Shown piece by piece: positions 5,805-12,074 of a stretch of DNA of 12,315 bases. The stretch is taken from contig JBGPOS010000085.1 of assembly GCA_041488155.1 (NCBI GenBank), positions 1 through 12,315 of the forward strand, read 5' to 3'. This DNA comes from JBGPOS01 sp041488155 (GTDB lineage: Bacteria > Chloroflexota > Dehalococcoidia > Tepidiformales > Tepidiformaceae). The position numbers and the translations under genes were made by a program. A model generated the notes under the pieces. It was not told where the DNA came from, searched no databases, and saw only the letters and a list, made by a program, of their open reading frames with translations. How positions within the stretch are numbered: position 1 is the first letter of the stretch; each line of letters starts with the position of its first letter.

Positions 5805-6119
5805 ATGACCAACCACACCGACCCGTACCCCGAGCGCGTGCTCGCTCTCGAGGCGGAGGGCATGACCACCAGCGACGCGCAGGCCGTCGCCGATGCCGAA
5901 CTCATGGGTGCCAAGTCAATGCGCCGCAAGGCCAGGCGCAGCACCGTGGCCGCTCCGAAGAAGCGTGGCCCCCGTGAATGCTCGTGCGGATGCGGGGAGA
6001 TGACGAAGGGCGGCGCATATCGGCCCGGTCACGATGCTCGACACCACGCCGCGCTGAAGGCAGCCGGCAAGAAGCCGAAACTCATCGGGGCGAAGCGCGG
6101 GCCTAGGGCTGTTGGTTGA
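5805..6119 (+). CDS. small Cys/His zinc-binding protein of phage type
   Basis: This is a 104-residue protein. The ATG at 5805 is chosen because GGAGG stands 8 nt upstream; an in-frame ATG at 5658 would add 49 residues of low-quality sequence. The C-terminal half has C59, C61, C63, H76 and H80/H81 in CSCGCGEMTKGGAYRPGHDA, a motif seen in many small proteins of actinobacterial phages and islands and probably a zinc fold. The remainder is lysine- and arginine-rich. Function unknown. Its 3' end overlaps the convergent minus-strand gene by 17 bases. Confidence 0.7.
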   Translation: MTNHTDPYPERVLALEAEGMTTSDAQAVADAELMGAKSMRRKARRSTVAAPKKRGPRECSCGCGEMTKGGAYRPGHDARHHAALKAAGKKPKLIGAKRGPRAVG

Positions 6120-6378
6120 GCCCGGACCGGATGAAGCGCGCCCGCTCCGCCATCCCCTCACGGGTCAGCGGTAGGCGCAACTCGTCGTCGATCGCCAGCA
6201 CCTGCCAGTCCTCGACCTCGAGGTAGACCGGTTCGTCCCGGTCGAGGGCCGGCTCTAACTCGGCGAGGTCGCGCCAGTCCCCTAAGAACTCCACGCGGTG
6301 CCCGTCATCGGTCAGGCCGATGCCATAGCCACTCCCCGCGGCGGCCAGGAACGCGATCGAGCCGACCTTCACCCGCAT
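6103..6378 (-). CDS. small acidic hypothetical protein, minus strand
   Basis: This 91-residue protein is the only minus-strand gene in the element. It opens with MRVKVGSIAFLAAAGSGYGI and a beta-rich pattern (VEFLGDWRDL, EPVYLEVEDWQVLAIDDELRL), ending in a short helical tail. GC-rich third codon positions and even residue composition suggest real coding. No family is recognised. It is divergent from the methyltransferase gene (63 bases between starts) and convergent with the 5805 gene. TACCCT 11 bases before its ATG may be its -10, implying a very short leader. A role in controlling the methyltransferase is possible from position alone. Confidence 0.6.
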   Translation of the reverse strand: MRVKVGSIAFLAAAGSGYGIGLTDDGHRVEFLGDWRDLAELEPALDRDEPVYLEVEDWQVLAIDDELRLPLTREGMAERARFIRSGLNQQP

Positions 6379-6440
6379 CTTGCCAATGAGGGTAGCGGTT
6401 GCATCCCGGATGGCGCGGCGACCCCTGCTACGCTCTCGGC
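6379..6440 (+). promoter_or_regulatory. divergent promoter region; leaderless methyltransferase promoter
   Basis: TGCTACGCT (6426-6434) is an extended -10 box ending 6 bases before the GTG at 6441, so transcription should start at or next to the start codon. No Shine-Dalgarno site is present, consistent with a leaderless mRNA. The preceding CCCC makes CCCCTGCTAC, identical to 2157-2166. On the minus strand TACCCT (6389-6394) may serve the opposite gene. Confidence 0.5.
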
Positions 6441-8099
6441 GTGGAGATCAACGTCCTCTACTACGGCGACAACCTCGATGTCTTGCGCCGTCATGTTGCC
6501 GACGAGAGCGTTGACCTTGTGTACCTCGACCCGCCGTTCAAGTCGAACGCCAATTACAACGTCCTGTTCAGCGAACACGGCGAGCGCGTAGCCGCCCAGA
6601 TCCAAGCCTTCGAGGACACATGGGAGTGGAACACTGAGGCAGCGGCCGCCTACCAGGAAACGGTCGAGCGAGGCGGCCCCGTAGCGAAGGCCCTGACAGG
6701 GTTCCGCACGCTCATCGGGACGACCGACATGTTGGCCTACCTCTCCATGATGGCGCCGCGCCTCGTGGAACTGCATCGCGTCCTCAAGTCCACGGGCTCG
6801 TTGTACCTTCACTGCGACCCGACCGCGAGTCACTACCTCAAACTCCTGCTCGACGCGACCTTCGACGTCAAGAACTACGTCAACGAGATCGTGTGGAAGC
6901 GTCAGACGTCGCACAACGATGCAGCCCAGGGAGCCAAGCATTTCGGGCGGCTCCAGGACGTCTTGCTGTACTACGCGAAGAGCCCGACCTACTACTGGAG
7001 CCAGCCGTACCGGGAGTACGACCCCGAGTATGTCGGGACGTTCTACCGCCACGTCGATGAGAATGGCCGCCGCTATCGGCTCAGCGATATCACAGCGCCG
7101 GGCGGCGCCTCGCCCGAGAAGCGAAACCCGCACTACGAGTTCCTAGGCGTGACCCGGTACTGGCGCTTCAGCGAGGAACGTATGAAGAAGATGCACGAGG
7201 CAGGTCGCATCGTGCAGACGAAACCCGGGACGGTGCCCGCTCAGAAGCGGTACCTCGATGAAATGCCAGGCATGCCGCTTGGCACTTGGTGGGACGACAT
7301 CCTGCCGGTCCAGGCGCAGGCCGCCGAGCGCCTCGGGTACCCGACACAGAAGCCGCTCGCGCTGATGGAGCGGATCATCGAGTCATCGTCGCGTCCGGGC
7401 GACCTGGTGCTCGACCCGTTCTGTGGGTGCGGCACGACGATCGACGCCGCCCAAGCGCTTGGGCGCCGATGGGTGGGCATCGACATCACGCACGTCGCCA
7501 TCGGCCTCATCAAGCACCGGTTGGTGGACCGGTATGGGCCGGAGGTCACGAAGACCTATCGGACTGTCGGCGAGCCCACGACCACCGAAGACGCTGCGGT
7601 CCTGGCACGCGAGGATCCCTTCCAGTTCCAGGCGTTGGCGCTCGGACTGGTCGGCGCGCGGGTCGCCGGGAGCGATAAGAAGGGTGGCGACAAGGGCATC
7701 GATGGTCGCCTGTTCTTCCACGACAGTGTTGGGGGCGAGACCAGGCAGATCGTCTTCTCGGTCAAGGCGGGCAAACTCGTCCCGAACTACCTCCGTGACC
7801 TGCGCGGCGTGATCGATCGCGAGGAGGCTCAGATCGGCGTCCTCTTGTCGTTCGAGGAGCCGACCTCAGGCATGCGGTCAGAGGCAGCGAGCGCGGGGTT
7901 CTACGATTCACCGTGGGGTCGCCACCCGCGTCTCCAGATGCTAACGGTCGGCCAACTCCTCGATGGCCGTGGCATCGATTACCCGCACGTGGCCGGCGCC
8001 AACGTCACGCACCGTCGCGCGACCCGCGCCAAGGTAAATCGGGGCCAGCAGACCTCGCTGTTCGGTGGCGCGGCGGGCGACGAGGAAGAGGCCACGTGA
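6441..8099 (+). CDS. DNA methyltransferase (N6A/N4C, beta class) fused to Mrr-like nuclease-type domain
   Basis: This 552-residue protein begins MEINVLYYGDNLDVLRRH, the standard opening of the family. Catalytic motif IV is DPPF (30-33), YPTQKP lies at 300-305 and the AdoMet-binding DPFCGCGTT (325-333) comes last; this permuted order defines the beta class. The large middle region (about 100-290) should read the DNA target. After residue 395 a second domain starts (FQFQALALGL), with GGDKGIDGRL (415-424) and VFSVKAGK (438-445), then RDL and GVLLSFEEPTSGMRSEA. This resembles the Mrr-type PD-(D/E)XK fold, with D421 and K442 but Ser where Glu or Gln is usual. Domain activity is therefore uncertain. 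The GTG at 6441 is chosen from the family start and promoter; an in-frame start exists at 6399. Confidence 0.9.
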   Translation: MEINVLYYGDNLDVLRRHVADESVDLVYLDPPFKSNANYNVLFSEHGERVAAQIQAFEDTWEWNTEAAAAYQETVERGGPVAKALTGFRTLIGTTDMLAYLSMMAPRLVELHRVLKSTGSLYLHCDPTASHYLKLLLDATFDVKNYVNEIVWKRQTSHNDAAQGAKHFGRLQDVLLYYAKSPTYYWSQPYREYDPEYVGTFYRHVDENGRRYRLSDITAPGGASPEKRNPHYEFLGVTRYWRFSEERMKKMHEAGRIVQTKPGTVPAQKRYLDEMPGMPLGTWWDDILPVQAQAAERLGYPTQKPLALMERIIESSSRPGDLVLDPFCGCGTTIDAAQALGRRWVGIDITHVAIGLIKHRLVDRYGPEVTKTYRTVGEPTTTEDAAVLAREDPFQFQALALGLVGARVAGSDKKGGDKGIDGRLFFHDSVGGETRQIVFSVKAGKLVPNYLRDLRGVIDREEAQIGVLLSFEEPTSGMRSEAASAGFYDSPWGRHPRLQMLTVGQLLDGRGIDYPHVAGANVTHRRATRAKVNRGQQTSLFGGAAGDEEEAT

Positions 8100-8157
8100 C
8101 GGACGACCTGGCTGGCGCCGCGGCCCTTCATTGCAACGATCCAGCGCGGCAATAACC

Positions 8158-8185
8158 AGTTCGCCGACGCTGTCCTGGGCGAACT
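8158..8185. repeat. hairpin between methyltransferase and nuclease operon
   Basis: AGTTCGCC (8158-8165) and GGCGAACT (8178-8185) are perfect 8-base arms with a 12-base loop. No T-run follows, so it is at best a weak terminator for the methyltransferase. The stretch 8100-8296 otherwise holds the repeats and promoter described next and a doubtful 19-codon ORF at 8096-8155. Confidence 0.5.
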
Positions 8186-8186
8186 A

Positions 8187-8281
8187 GTTGCGGGTCTGTT
8201 GCGGCTAGATCATTCGCAATGCGGTCATTCGTGCTTGGCGGCCCGACCTACGTTGACAACCCGCAAGAACCCGCATAGACT
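8187..8281 (+). promoter_or_regulatory. strong promoter with phased repeats (operator candidate)
   Basis: TTGACA (8253-8258), a 17-base spacer and TAGACT (8276-8281) form the best promoter in the element. The spacer contains AACCCGCA twice (8258-8265 and 8268-8275), exactly 10 bases apart, so both copies face the same side of the helix. Upstream GTTGCGG occurs twice (8187-8193, 8198-8204), and TTGCGGGT (8188-8195) is the inverse of ACCCGCAA (8259-8266). TCATTCG is repeated at 8210-8216 and 8225-8231. Repeats inside the spacer would let a bound protein block RNA polymerase. Confidence 0.7.
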
Positions 8282-8326
8282 CGGGCCAGGGTCCAGATGG
8301 CTCCACGCACGAAAGGATGGGTTCTG

Positions 8327-8620
8327 TTGAGCGACGAGGTTGAGTCCGAACTGCAAGTGCTGCGGGATATTCGCGATCTCTTGCGGCCAATCGCTGATTA
8401 CTACCAGGCTGGCTACGACCTGCGCCAGACGGTCAGGGCGTTGGTGAATGGGTCACCCGCCCGCCGCAAGGTGTGGGATCTGATCGATGGTGTCCTCGTC
8501 CAGAAGGAGTTGGAGAGGCAGTCCGGCATGGACCAGGGCAATCTCAGCAAGTACCTGAAGGCGCTGCGTGCAGCCGGCGCCATCGCGGGCGACCCGCCTA
8601 AGCGGGCCGTGGAGGTGTAG
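8327..8620 (+). CDS. small winged-helix protein 1 of the nuclease operon
   Basis: This is a 97-residue protein. I choose TTG at 8327 because AAAGGA (8312-8317) lies 9 nt upstream and the resulting N-terminus MSDEVESELQVLRDIRDLL matches the other three small proteins of the operon. An ATG at 8297 in frame would add 10 residues and give an almost leaderless message. An N-terminal amphipathic helix (about 3-25) is followed by a winged helix: RRKVWDLIDGVLVQKELERQ, then the likely recognition helix DQGNLSKYLKALRAAGAI and a short basic tail. The fold is MarR- or ArsR-like; no specific family is recognised. It is the first gene behind the strong promoter, so it could be autoregulator as well as system component. 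Confidence 0.82.
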   Translation: MSDEVESELQVLRDIRDLLRPIADYYQAGYDLRQTVRALVNGSPARRKVWDLIDGVLVQKELERQSGMDQGNLSKYLKALRAAGAIAGDPPKRAVEV

Positions 8621-8622
8621 GG

Positions 8623-8970
8623 GTGGATCCGAACGAGAAGATGCTCGATTTGCTCGGTCAGATCGTCAAGTGGAGCCGTGAGGCTGCCCTACCGAACCTG
8701 CAGAAGCGGGTGGGCACGATGCTGGACACCGAGATCAAGGTGAGGGTCTATCACGCCATTCGGGACGGCATGACGACCATCCGGAAGTTGGAGGATGCAG
8801 GCCTGGGCGTGAGCCGGGACTCCGCTCAGAAACTGGTGGAGGAATGGGAGGCAGCCGGGCTGGTGGATGCCGGGTCGATTCCACCGAGGGCGACCTTCAC
8901 GCTTGCTGAGTTGGGCATAGCGACTCCTAATCCGAAGGAGACGCATGGGAAGAAATCGGCCACGAAGTGA
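8623..8970 (+). CDS. small winged-helix protein 2 of the nuclease operon
   Basis: This is a 115-residue protein. GTG start with GGAGG (8611-8615) 7 nt upstream, two bases after the previous stop. The N-terminal helix (MDPNEKMLDLLGQIVKWS) repeats the acidic-start, leucine-heptad pattern of its siblings. The middle is a winged helix: IKVRVYHAIRDGMTTIRKLE, then SRDSAQKLVEEWEAAGLVDA with a wing PPRATFTLAELG. The tail is basic (KETHGKKSATK). It shows no obvious sequence identity to gene 1 beyond fold pattern. It overlaps gene 3 by GTGA. Specific function unknown. Confidence 0.8.
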   Translation: MDPNEKMLDLLGQIVKWSREAALPNLQKRVGTMLDTEIKVRVYHAIRDGMTTIRKLEDAGLGVSRDSAQKLVEEWEAAGLVDAGSIPPRATFTLAELGIATPNPKETHGKKSATK

Positions 8971-9362
8971 GCGATCCGTACACCCAGGGCCGGCTCCAGG
9001 ACATCGAGAAGCACGTCCGCAGCCTGGACGAGACAGTCAAGGTGCTGGCATCGGTCGATCGGCCAGCCGTCAGGAAGCAGATCGAGCAGGCCTTCGCTGA
9101 CCCCAGGGTCATCATCGTTTATCGAGGCGTTCAGGAGGGGCTGACCCAGCCGCAGATCGCGGGCCAACTGAAAGCACGCGTCCTGTCGAACCCGACGCAG
9201 TCATTCGTCTCCGGTGCGCTCGCCAACCTGCATGACCGCGGCTTTGTTGACAAGGCGCCGAAGGGCGCCGGCTACGTAGCGGTCGAGGGGTGGGAGAAGT
9301 TCAACCTGAAGAAGACGCTGCGGAAGATGCTGAAGGCGGCGGGCGTTGATGACCTTGCGTGA
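8967..9362 (+). CDS. small winged-helix protein 3 of the nuclease operon
   Basis: This is a 131-residue protein, GTG start in a GTGA overlap with gene 2; no good ribosome binding site, so translation is probably coupled. The N-terminus again has an acidic start and a helix (GRLQDIEKHVRSLDETVKVL). The winged helix runs from about residue 38: PRVIIVYRGVQEGLTQPQIA, then SFVSGALANLHDRGFVDKAP, with the wing GAGYVAVEGWEKF. A basic C-terminal helix follows (LKKTLRKMLKAAG). It overlaps the nuclease start by 14 bases, indicating tight stoichiometric coupling of this protein to the nuclease. Confidence 0.8.
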   Translation: MSDPYTQGRLQDIEKHVRSLDETVKVLASVDRPAVRKQIEQAFADPRVIIVYRGVQEGLTQPQIAGQLKARVLSNPTQSFVSGALANLHDRGFVDKAPKGAGYVAVEGWEKFNLKKTLRKMLKAAGVDDLA

Positions 9363-10062
9363 CGCGCCGCCCGAACTACTCGAGGCCCTCAACGAAGCGT
9401 GCACGGCGTACGGCGTCACCATGAGCGTCGCGGACCGGGTGGCGGTTGCGCGGAGGCTTGCCAGTCTGCCAGTCGGCACCATGACGGCAGGGCAGGTGGC
9501 GGATGCATTCCAACAACAGGGCCTGCGACGCCCGCCTGCCGGGTTCGGCACCGTCCTGATATCCAGGATTGCGAGGCTCGGGGCCGCTCCATCGCTGGAG
9601 GACGTGCTCCTGGATTTCCGTAAGTGGGCCATTGACGCGCTCAGCGCCGAGTTCGGTGCCGGCAAATCGAAGGCCCGGGAAGAGTCGCTGAGGAATCAAT
9701 TGCGCGGGTACCTGACCACGCACGCTGAGGTCGAAACTCGGACGGGCCGCGGCAAGACGGACATCTACATTCCCGAGTTCGACACCGTCATCGAGGTGAA
9801 GGTCTGGACCGATCAGTCCACCTACGACCAGGGGGTTGAGGAACTCGGTCGATACATCCACACCAAGCAGCCGAAGGCCGCCCTCATGGTGGTGTTCGGC
9901 GACCGGGACCCGCTGCCCGCCATTGCCGCGAGCCACCGCGATCCTTTCGCCGAGCCACTGGAACTCGAGGGCCTGAAGGTGCCGGTGATCGTGGTCCCAT
10001 TCGAGGGGGTCGCGCCGAGCAAGGCGCTGCGTGACAAGAAGGCGAGGACTCGAAATGGATGA
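9349..10062 (+). CDS. PD-(D/E)XK superfamily nuclease
   Basis: This 237-residue protein starts at ATG 9349 (a TTG lies one codon upstream). The N-terminal 85 residues are helical and HTH-like (VGTMTAGQVADAFQQQGLRR). The catalytic domain follows: an alpha helix EESLRNQLRGYL, then TRTGRGKTDIYI with D138, and DTVIEVKVW with E149-V-K151. D-x10-E-x-K on adjacent beta strands is the standard active site of the superfamily, found in restriction enzymes and defence nucleases. The next helix contains QGVEELGRYI, as in many family members. The target (DNA or RNA, sequence or structure) cannot be told. Its start lies inside winged-helix gene 3 and its end overlaps gene 4 by 8 bases, so the nuclease is embedded among its likely partners. 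Confidence 0.88.
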   Translation: MTLRDAPPELLEALNEACTAYGVTMSVADRVAVARRLASLPVGTMTAGQVADAFQQQGLRRPPAGFGTVLISRIARLGAAPSLEDVLLDFRKWAIDALSAEFGAGKSKAREESLRNQLRGYLTTHAEVETRTGRGKTDIYIPEFDTVIEVKVWTDQSTYDQGVEELGRYIHTKQPKAALMVVFGDRDPLPAIAASHRDPFAEPLELEGLKVPVIVVPFEGVAPSKALRDKKARTRNG

Positions 10063-10399
10063 TGAATCGATTCGGCTGCTGCGCTCGATTGACCGCCGTC
10101 TAGCGCTCCTCACCGTGCGAGAGGAACGCGAGGTCCAATTGCGACTGAATGAGGAGGTGCTACGCACGGAGGCCAAGAGGGCGATATACGACGCCATCGA
10201 TGGCCGACGCGGCAGTCCGGAACTGGCCCACGCTGTTCGCGCCAGCGAGCGGGCCGTCCAGATGTTCGTGAAGGAGTTGAGTGATCTGGGGCTGGTACGA
10301 CCCGTTACCCGAGCCGGGCGTGGCAACGTCGTAGAGAAGGACGAGGTCGGCATCGCCGAGTGGCACCTGCGTCGCGCGCGGGAAGACGTCATGGGCTAG
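10055..10399 (+). CDS. small winged-helix protein 4 of the nuclease operon
   Basis: This is a 114-residue protein. ATG at 10055 overlaps the nuclease gene by 8 bases, with GAGGA (10044-10048) 6 nt upstream. The N-terminus MDDESIRLLRSIDRRLALL closely mirrors winged-helix protein 1 (MSDEVESELQVLRDIRDLL). The winged helix comprises EAKRAIYDAIDGRRGSPELA, ASERAVQMFVKELSDLGLV and the wing RPVTRAGRGNVVEKDE, with a basic tail helix. It is the last gene before the right attachment site, ending 56 bases from the core. Minus-strand comEC read-through runs antisense across most of it (to 10160). Confidence 0.82.
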   Translation: MDDESIRLLRSIDRRLALLTVREEREVQLRLNEEVLRTEAKRAIYDAIDGRRGSPELAHAVRASERAVQMFVKELSDLGLVRPVTRAGRGNVVEKDEVGIAEWHLRRAREDVMG

Positions 10400-10401
10400 C
10401 G

Positions 10402-10443
10402 GTGGGCTCGGCGCTACCTCCCAGGTATTGCCCAGCAGCCCAC
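10402..10443. repeat. inverted repeat beside attR
   Basis: GTGGGCT (10402-10408) and AGCCCAC (10437-10443) are perfect arms around 28 bases. Within lie two CCCAG copies 11 bases apart (10420-10424, 10431-10435). No T-run is present. It lies between the last element gene and the att core and could be a transcription barrier or a protein-binding arm. Confidence 0.4.
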
Positions 10444-10472
10444 ATCGGGTGTACACTGGCGCCAGGCCGAGT
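10443..10472. other. attR, right attachment site
   Basis: Element sequence GGGTGTACA meets host comEC sequence CGCCAGGCC around CTGG (10456-10459). Joining the element ends predicts an attP with TGTACA-CTGG-TGCATA. Joining the host ends predicts an attB with GGCCAGCG-CTGG-CGCCAGG, a rough dyad as expected for serine integrase sites. Confidence 0.72.
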
Positions 10473-11461
10473 GCCGATGCGGCGTGCGCGCGCGATCCGC
10501 CCAGCCGGGCGACCATCATGGCCCCCGCCATGAGCGCCGCCCGCACCACCGATGGCGAGGCGCCGGTCAGCAGCACGTAGCCGGCGATTGCCGCACCGGC
10601 CGCCGCGGGGGCCAGCCAATGCCCGCCCCTGCGTTGCTCCAGGGGCCGGGCGAGCGACGCGACAATGGCCGCCACGATGGCGATGTTCCAGCCCGAGATG
10701 GCGACCACGTGGGTCAGCCCGGCGATAGCGAATGAAGTCGCGATCTCCGGCGCAATGCTGGTCCGCACCCCGAGCAGAATGCCGGCGCCGAGCGCGGCCT
10801 CTGGCTCTGGGACCATGTCGTCCAGACCATTGAGCAGCCACCTCCGCGCAGCAGCCGCGATCTCTGCCGGCCCCGGCTGCGATCGCCCATCGAGCACGCG
10901 CGCCTCACGCGCTCGGACCAGCCCGCTGATCCCCTGGCGCGCCAGGTAGGCGGGGTAGTCGAAGCCGTCGAACGCGGCTGGCGCCTCGACCGCGGCGACC
11001 AGGGAGACCTGATTCCCGACCGCCAGGGGCACCGATCGCGGCAGCGTGGCGAGCAGGCGTCCGCGCACCGCGTGCCCGGCGCCGACGGCGCGCGCGACTT
11101 CGAGATCCTCGAGCACGACCTGCTGCGACGAGCCTCGCGGGCGTGGGTCGTCGACCACCGTGCCGACCAGGCGTACCTCGCCATGCCCGATCAGCCCCGA
11201 CACGCTCCCGGGCCCCGACGGCAGCGCGAGAGTGGTGCCGCGCCAGGCGCCCAGCGCTAGTCCCACTGCCAGCGCCGCACAGGCCATGGCCGTTGCCGGC
11301 CGCCGTACGAGCGCCAGCGCCGCCGCCACCACGGCGACCAACACCGCAGCGCCCAACGCCAGCGACCCCGACCGCGCATCGGCGGCCAGGATCCCCAGCA
11401 CCGCACCGGCAAGCGCTCCGGGAAGCGCGAGGCGCGTCGCCACAGGCCGATGGGAGGCCAG

Positions 11462-12067
11462 TCAGCCGACGGTGACGAGGTCGCGGATCTTGTCCAGCTG
11501 CGCGGTGGTCAGGACCTTGCGCGACACCAGCTCGTCGAGCGACCCAAACGGCTGTTCCGCCCGCGCGGTGACGATCTTCTGCACCGTGGCCGGACCGATC
11601 CCGGGCAGCGCGTCCAGCGCGTCGGGGGTCGCCGAATTCAGGTCGACCAGCCCGCCGCTCGTGCCGGTTCCGCCCTTCGATCCGCCGCTTCCACCTGACG
11701 TGCCGACGGCCGGCACCACGATCTGCTGCCCGTCGCGGACCACGGCCGCCAGGTTGACCTGCGCCGCCGCCGCGGCGAGATCCGCTTCGGGGGCATAGCC
11801 GCCCGCCGCCTGGATTGCATCCGCCGCCCGTGATCCGGCGGGCAGCTCGATGATCCCCGGAAGCTCGACTGCTCCCTCGACATCGACCACCAGCACATCC
11901 GGCTGCACGGAGGCGGCGGATGCGGAGGGATCCGCGAATGGGTCGAGCGACGCGTCCGAGGTTGGCCCGGCAGCGGCTCCGACGGCAAGCAGCAGCCATG
12001 CGCCCAGCCCCACCGCCACCAGTGCGGTGGCGAGCGCGGCCACGGCGATCCGGTCGCCGATCGTCAC
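11462..12067 (-). CDS. comEA: competence DNA receptor ComEA
   Basis: This 201-residue membrane-anchored DNA-binding protein hands incoming DNA to ComEC. It starts at GTG 12067 with GGGAGG 7 nt upstream. Order of parts: one N-terminal membrane segment (about 7-33), an SLBB domain (about 57-120, VDVEGAVELPGIIELPAGSR, then NLAAVVRDGQQIVVP), a glycine- and serine-rich linker (GGSGGSKGGTGTSGG), and the helix-hairpin-helix DNA-binding tail (VDLNSATPDALDALPGIGPA, then FGSLDELVSRKVL). All parts and the length are normal. The gene lies between leuS and comEC, a common order in Gram-positive-related phyla. It is intact, so only the channel step is broken by the insertion. Confidence 0.95.
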   Translation of the reverse strand: MTIGDRIAVAALATALVAVGLGAWLLLAVGAAAGPTSDASLDPFADPSASAASVQPDVLVVDVEGAVELPGIIELPAGSRAADAIQAAGGYAPEADLAAAAAQVNLAAVVRDGQQIVVPAVGTSGGSGGSKGGTGTSGGLVDLNSATPDALDALPGIGPATVQKIVTARAEQPFGSLDELVSRKVLTTAQLDKIRDLVTVG

Positions 12068-12074
12068 GGGCGCT

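Larger units (their letters stand above)
153..10459. mobile_element. integrated element inside comEC, serine-integrase type
   Basis: The borders come from the split comEC gene: minus-strand ComEC reading frames lie outside both ends, and both junctions share CTGG (153-156 and 10456-10459). The integrase lies just inside the left border, as is usual for large serine integrases. Inside are a replication initiator, many small DNA-binding or zinc-binding proteins, a DNA methyltransferase and a nuclease operon. I see no capsid, portal, tail, relaxase or type IV secretion gene. That argues against a full prophage or a conjugative element and for a phage satellite or an integrative replicating element. 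This class assignment is inference; the borders are directly supported. Confidence 0.88.
10160..11443 (-). pseudogene. comEC: comEC, upstream part, interrupted by the element
   Basis: Host ComEC runs from the GTG at 11443 to about 10457 (329 codons). Frame then continues through element DNA for 99 codons (from VYTRCG on) to a stop at 10160, antisense to winged-helix gene 4. The N-terminus shows hydrophobic segments and the DUF4131-like domain. The Competence domain begins with HVVAISGWNIAIVAAIVA around residue 243, the classical ComEC signature. The protein would lack the remaining membrane helices, including DVGFQLS (now at the left end), and any C-terminal metallo-beta-lactamase domain, so it should be inactive in DNA uptake. 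It follows comEA by 18 bases in one operon. Precise removal of the element rejoins it in frame to the left fragment. Confidence 0.88.

Noticed and set aside
6369..7133. Minus-strand ORF of 254 codons opposite the methyltransferase
   Set aside because: Shadow of the well-supported methyltransferase frame; no family pattern.
8096..8155. 19-codon ORF overlapping the methyltransferase stop (GTGA)
   Set aside because: Only the overlap supports it. There is no ribosome binding site and the product is too short to judge.
8158..8185. Hairpin as an intrinsic terminator
   Set aside because: The stem is good but no T-run follows on either strand, so it is listed only as an inverted repeat.
9376..10392. 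Minus-strand ORF of 338 codons opposite the nuclease
   Set aside because: It is opposite a gene with a clear PD-(D/E)XK motif and proper ribosome binding and overlaps; no recognisable domain in the antisense product.
10160..10456. The 99-codon extension of ComEC as an evolved new domain
   Set aside because: It is simply read-through into the strand opposite winged-helix gene 4 and has no membrane or domain pattern.
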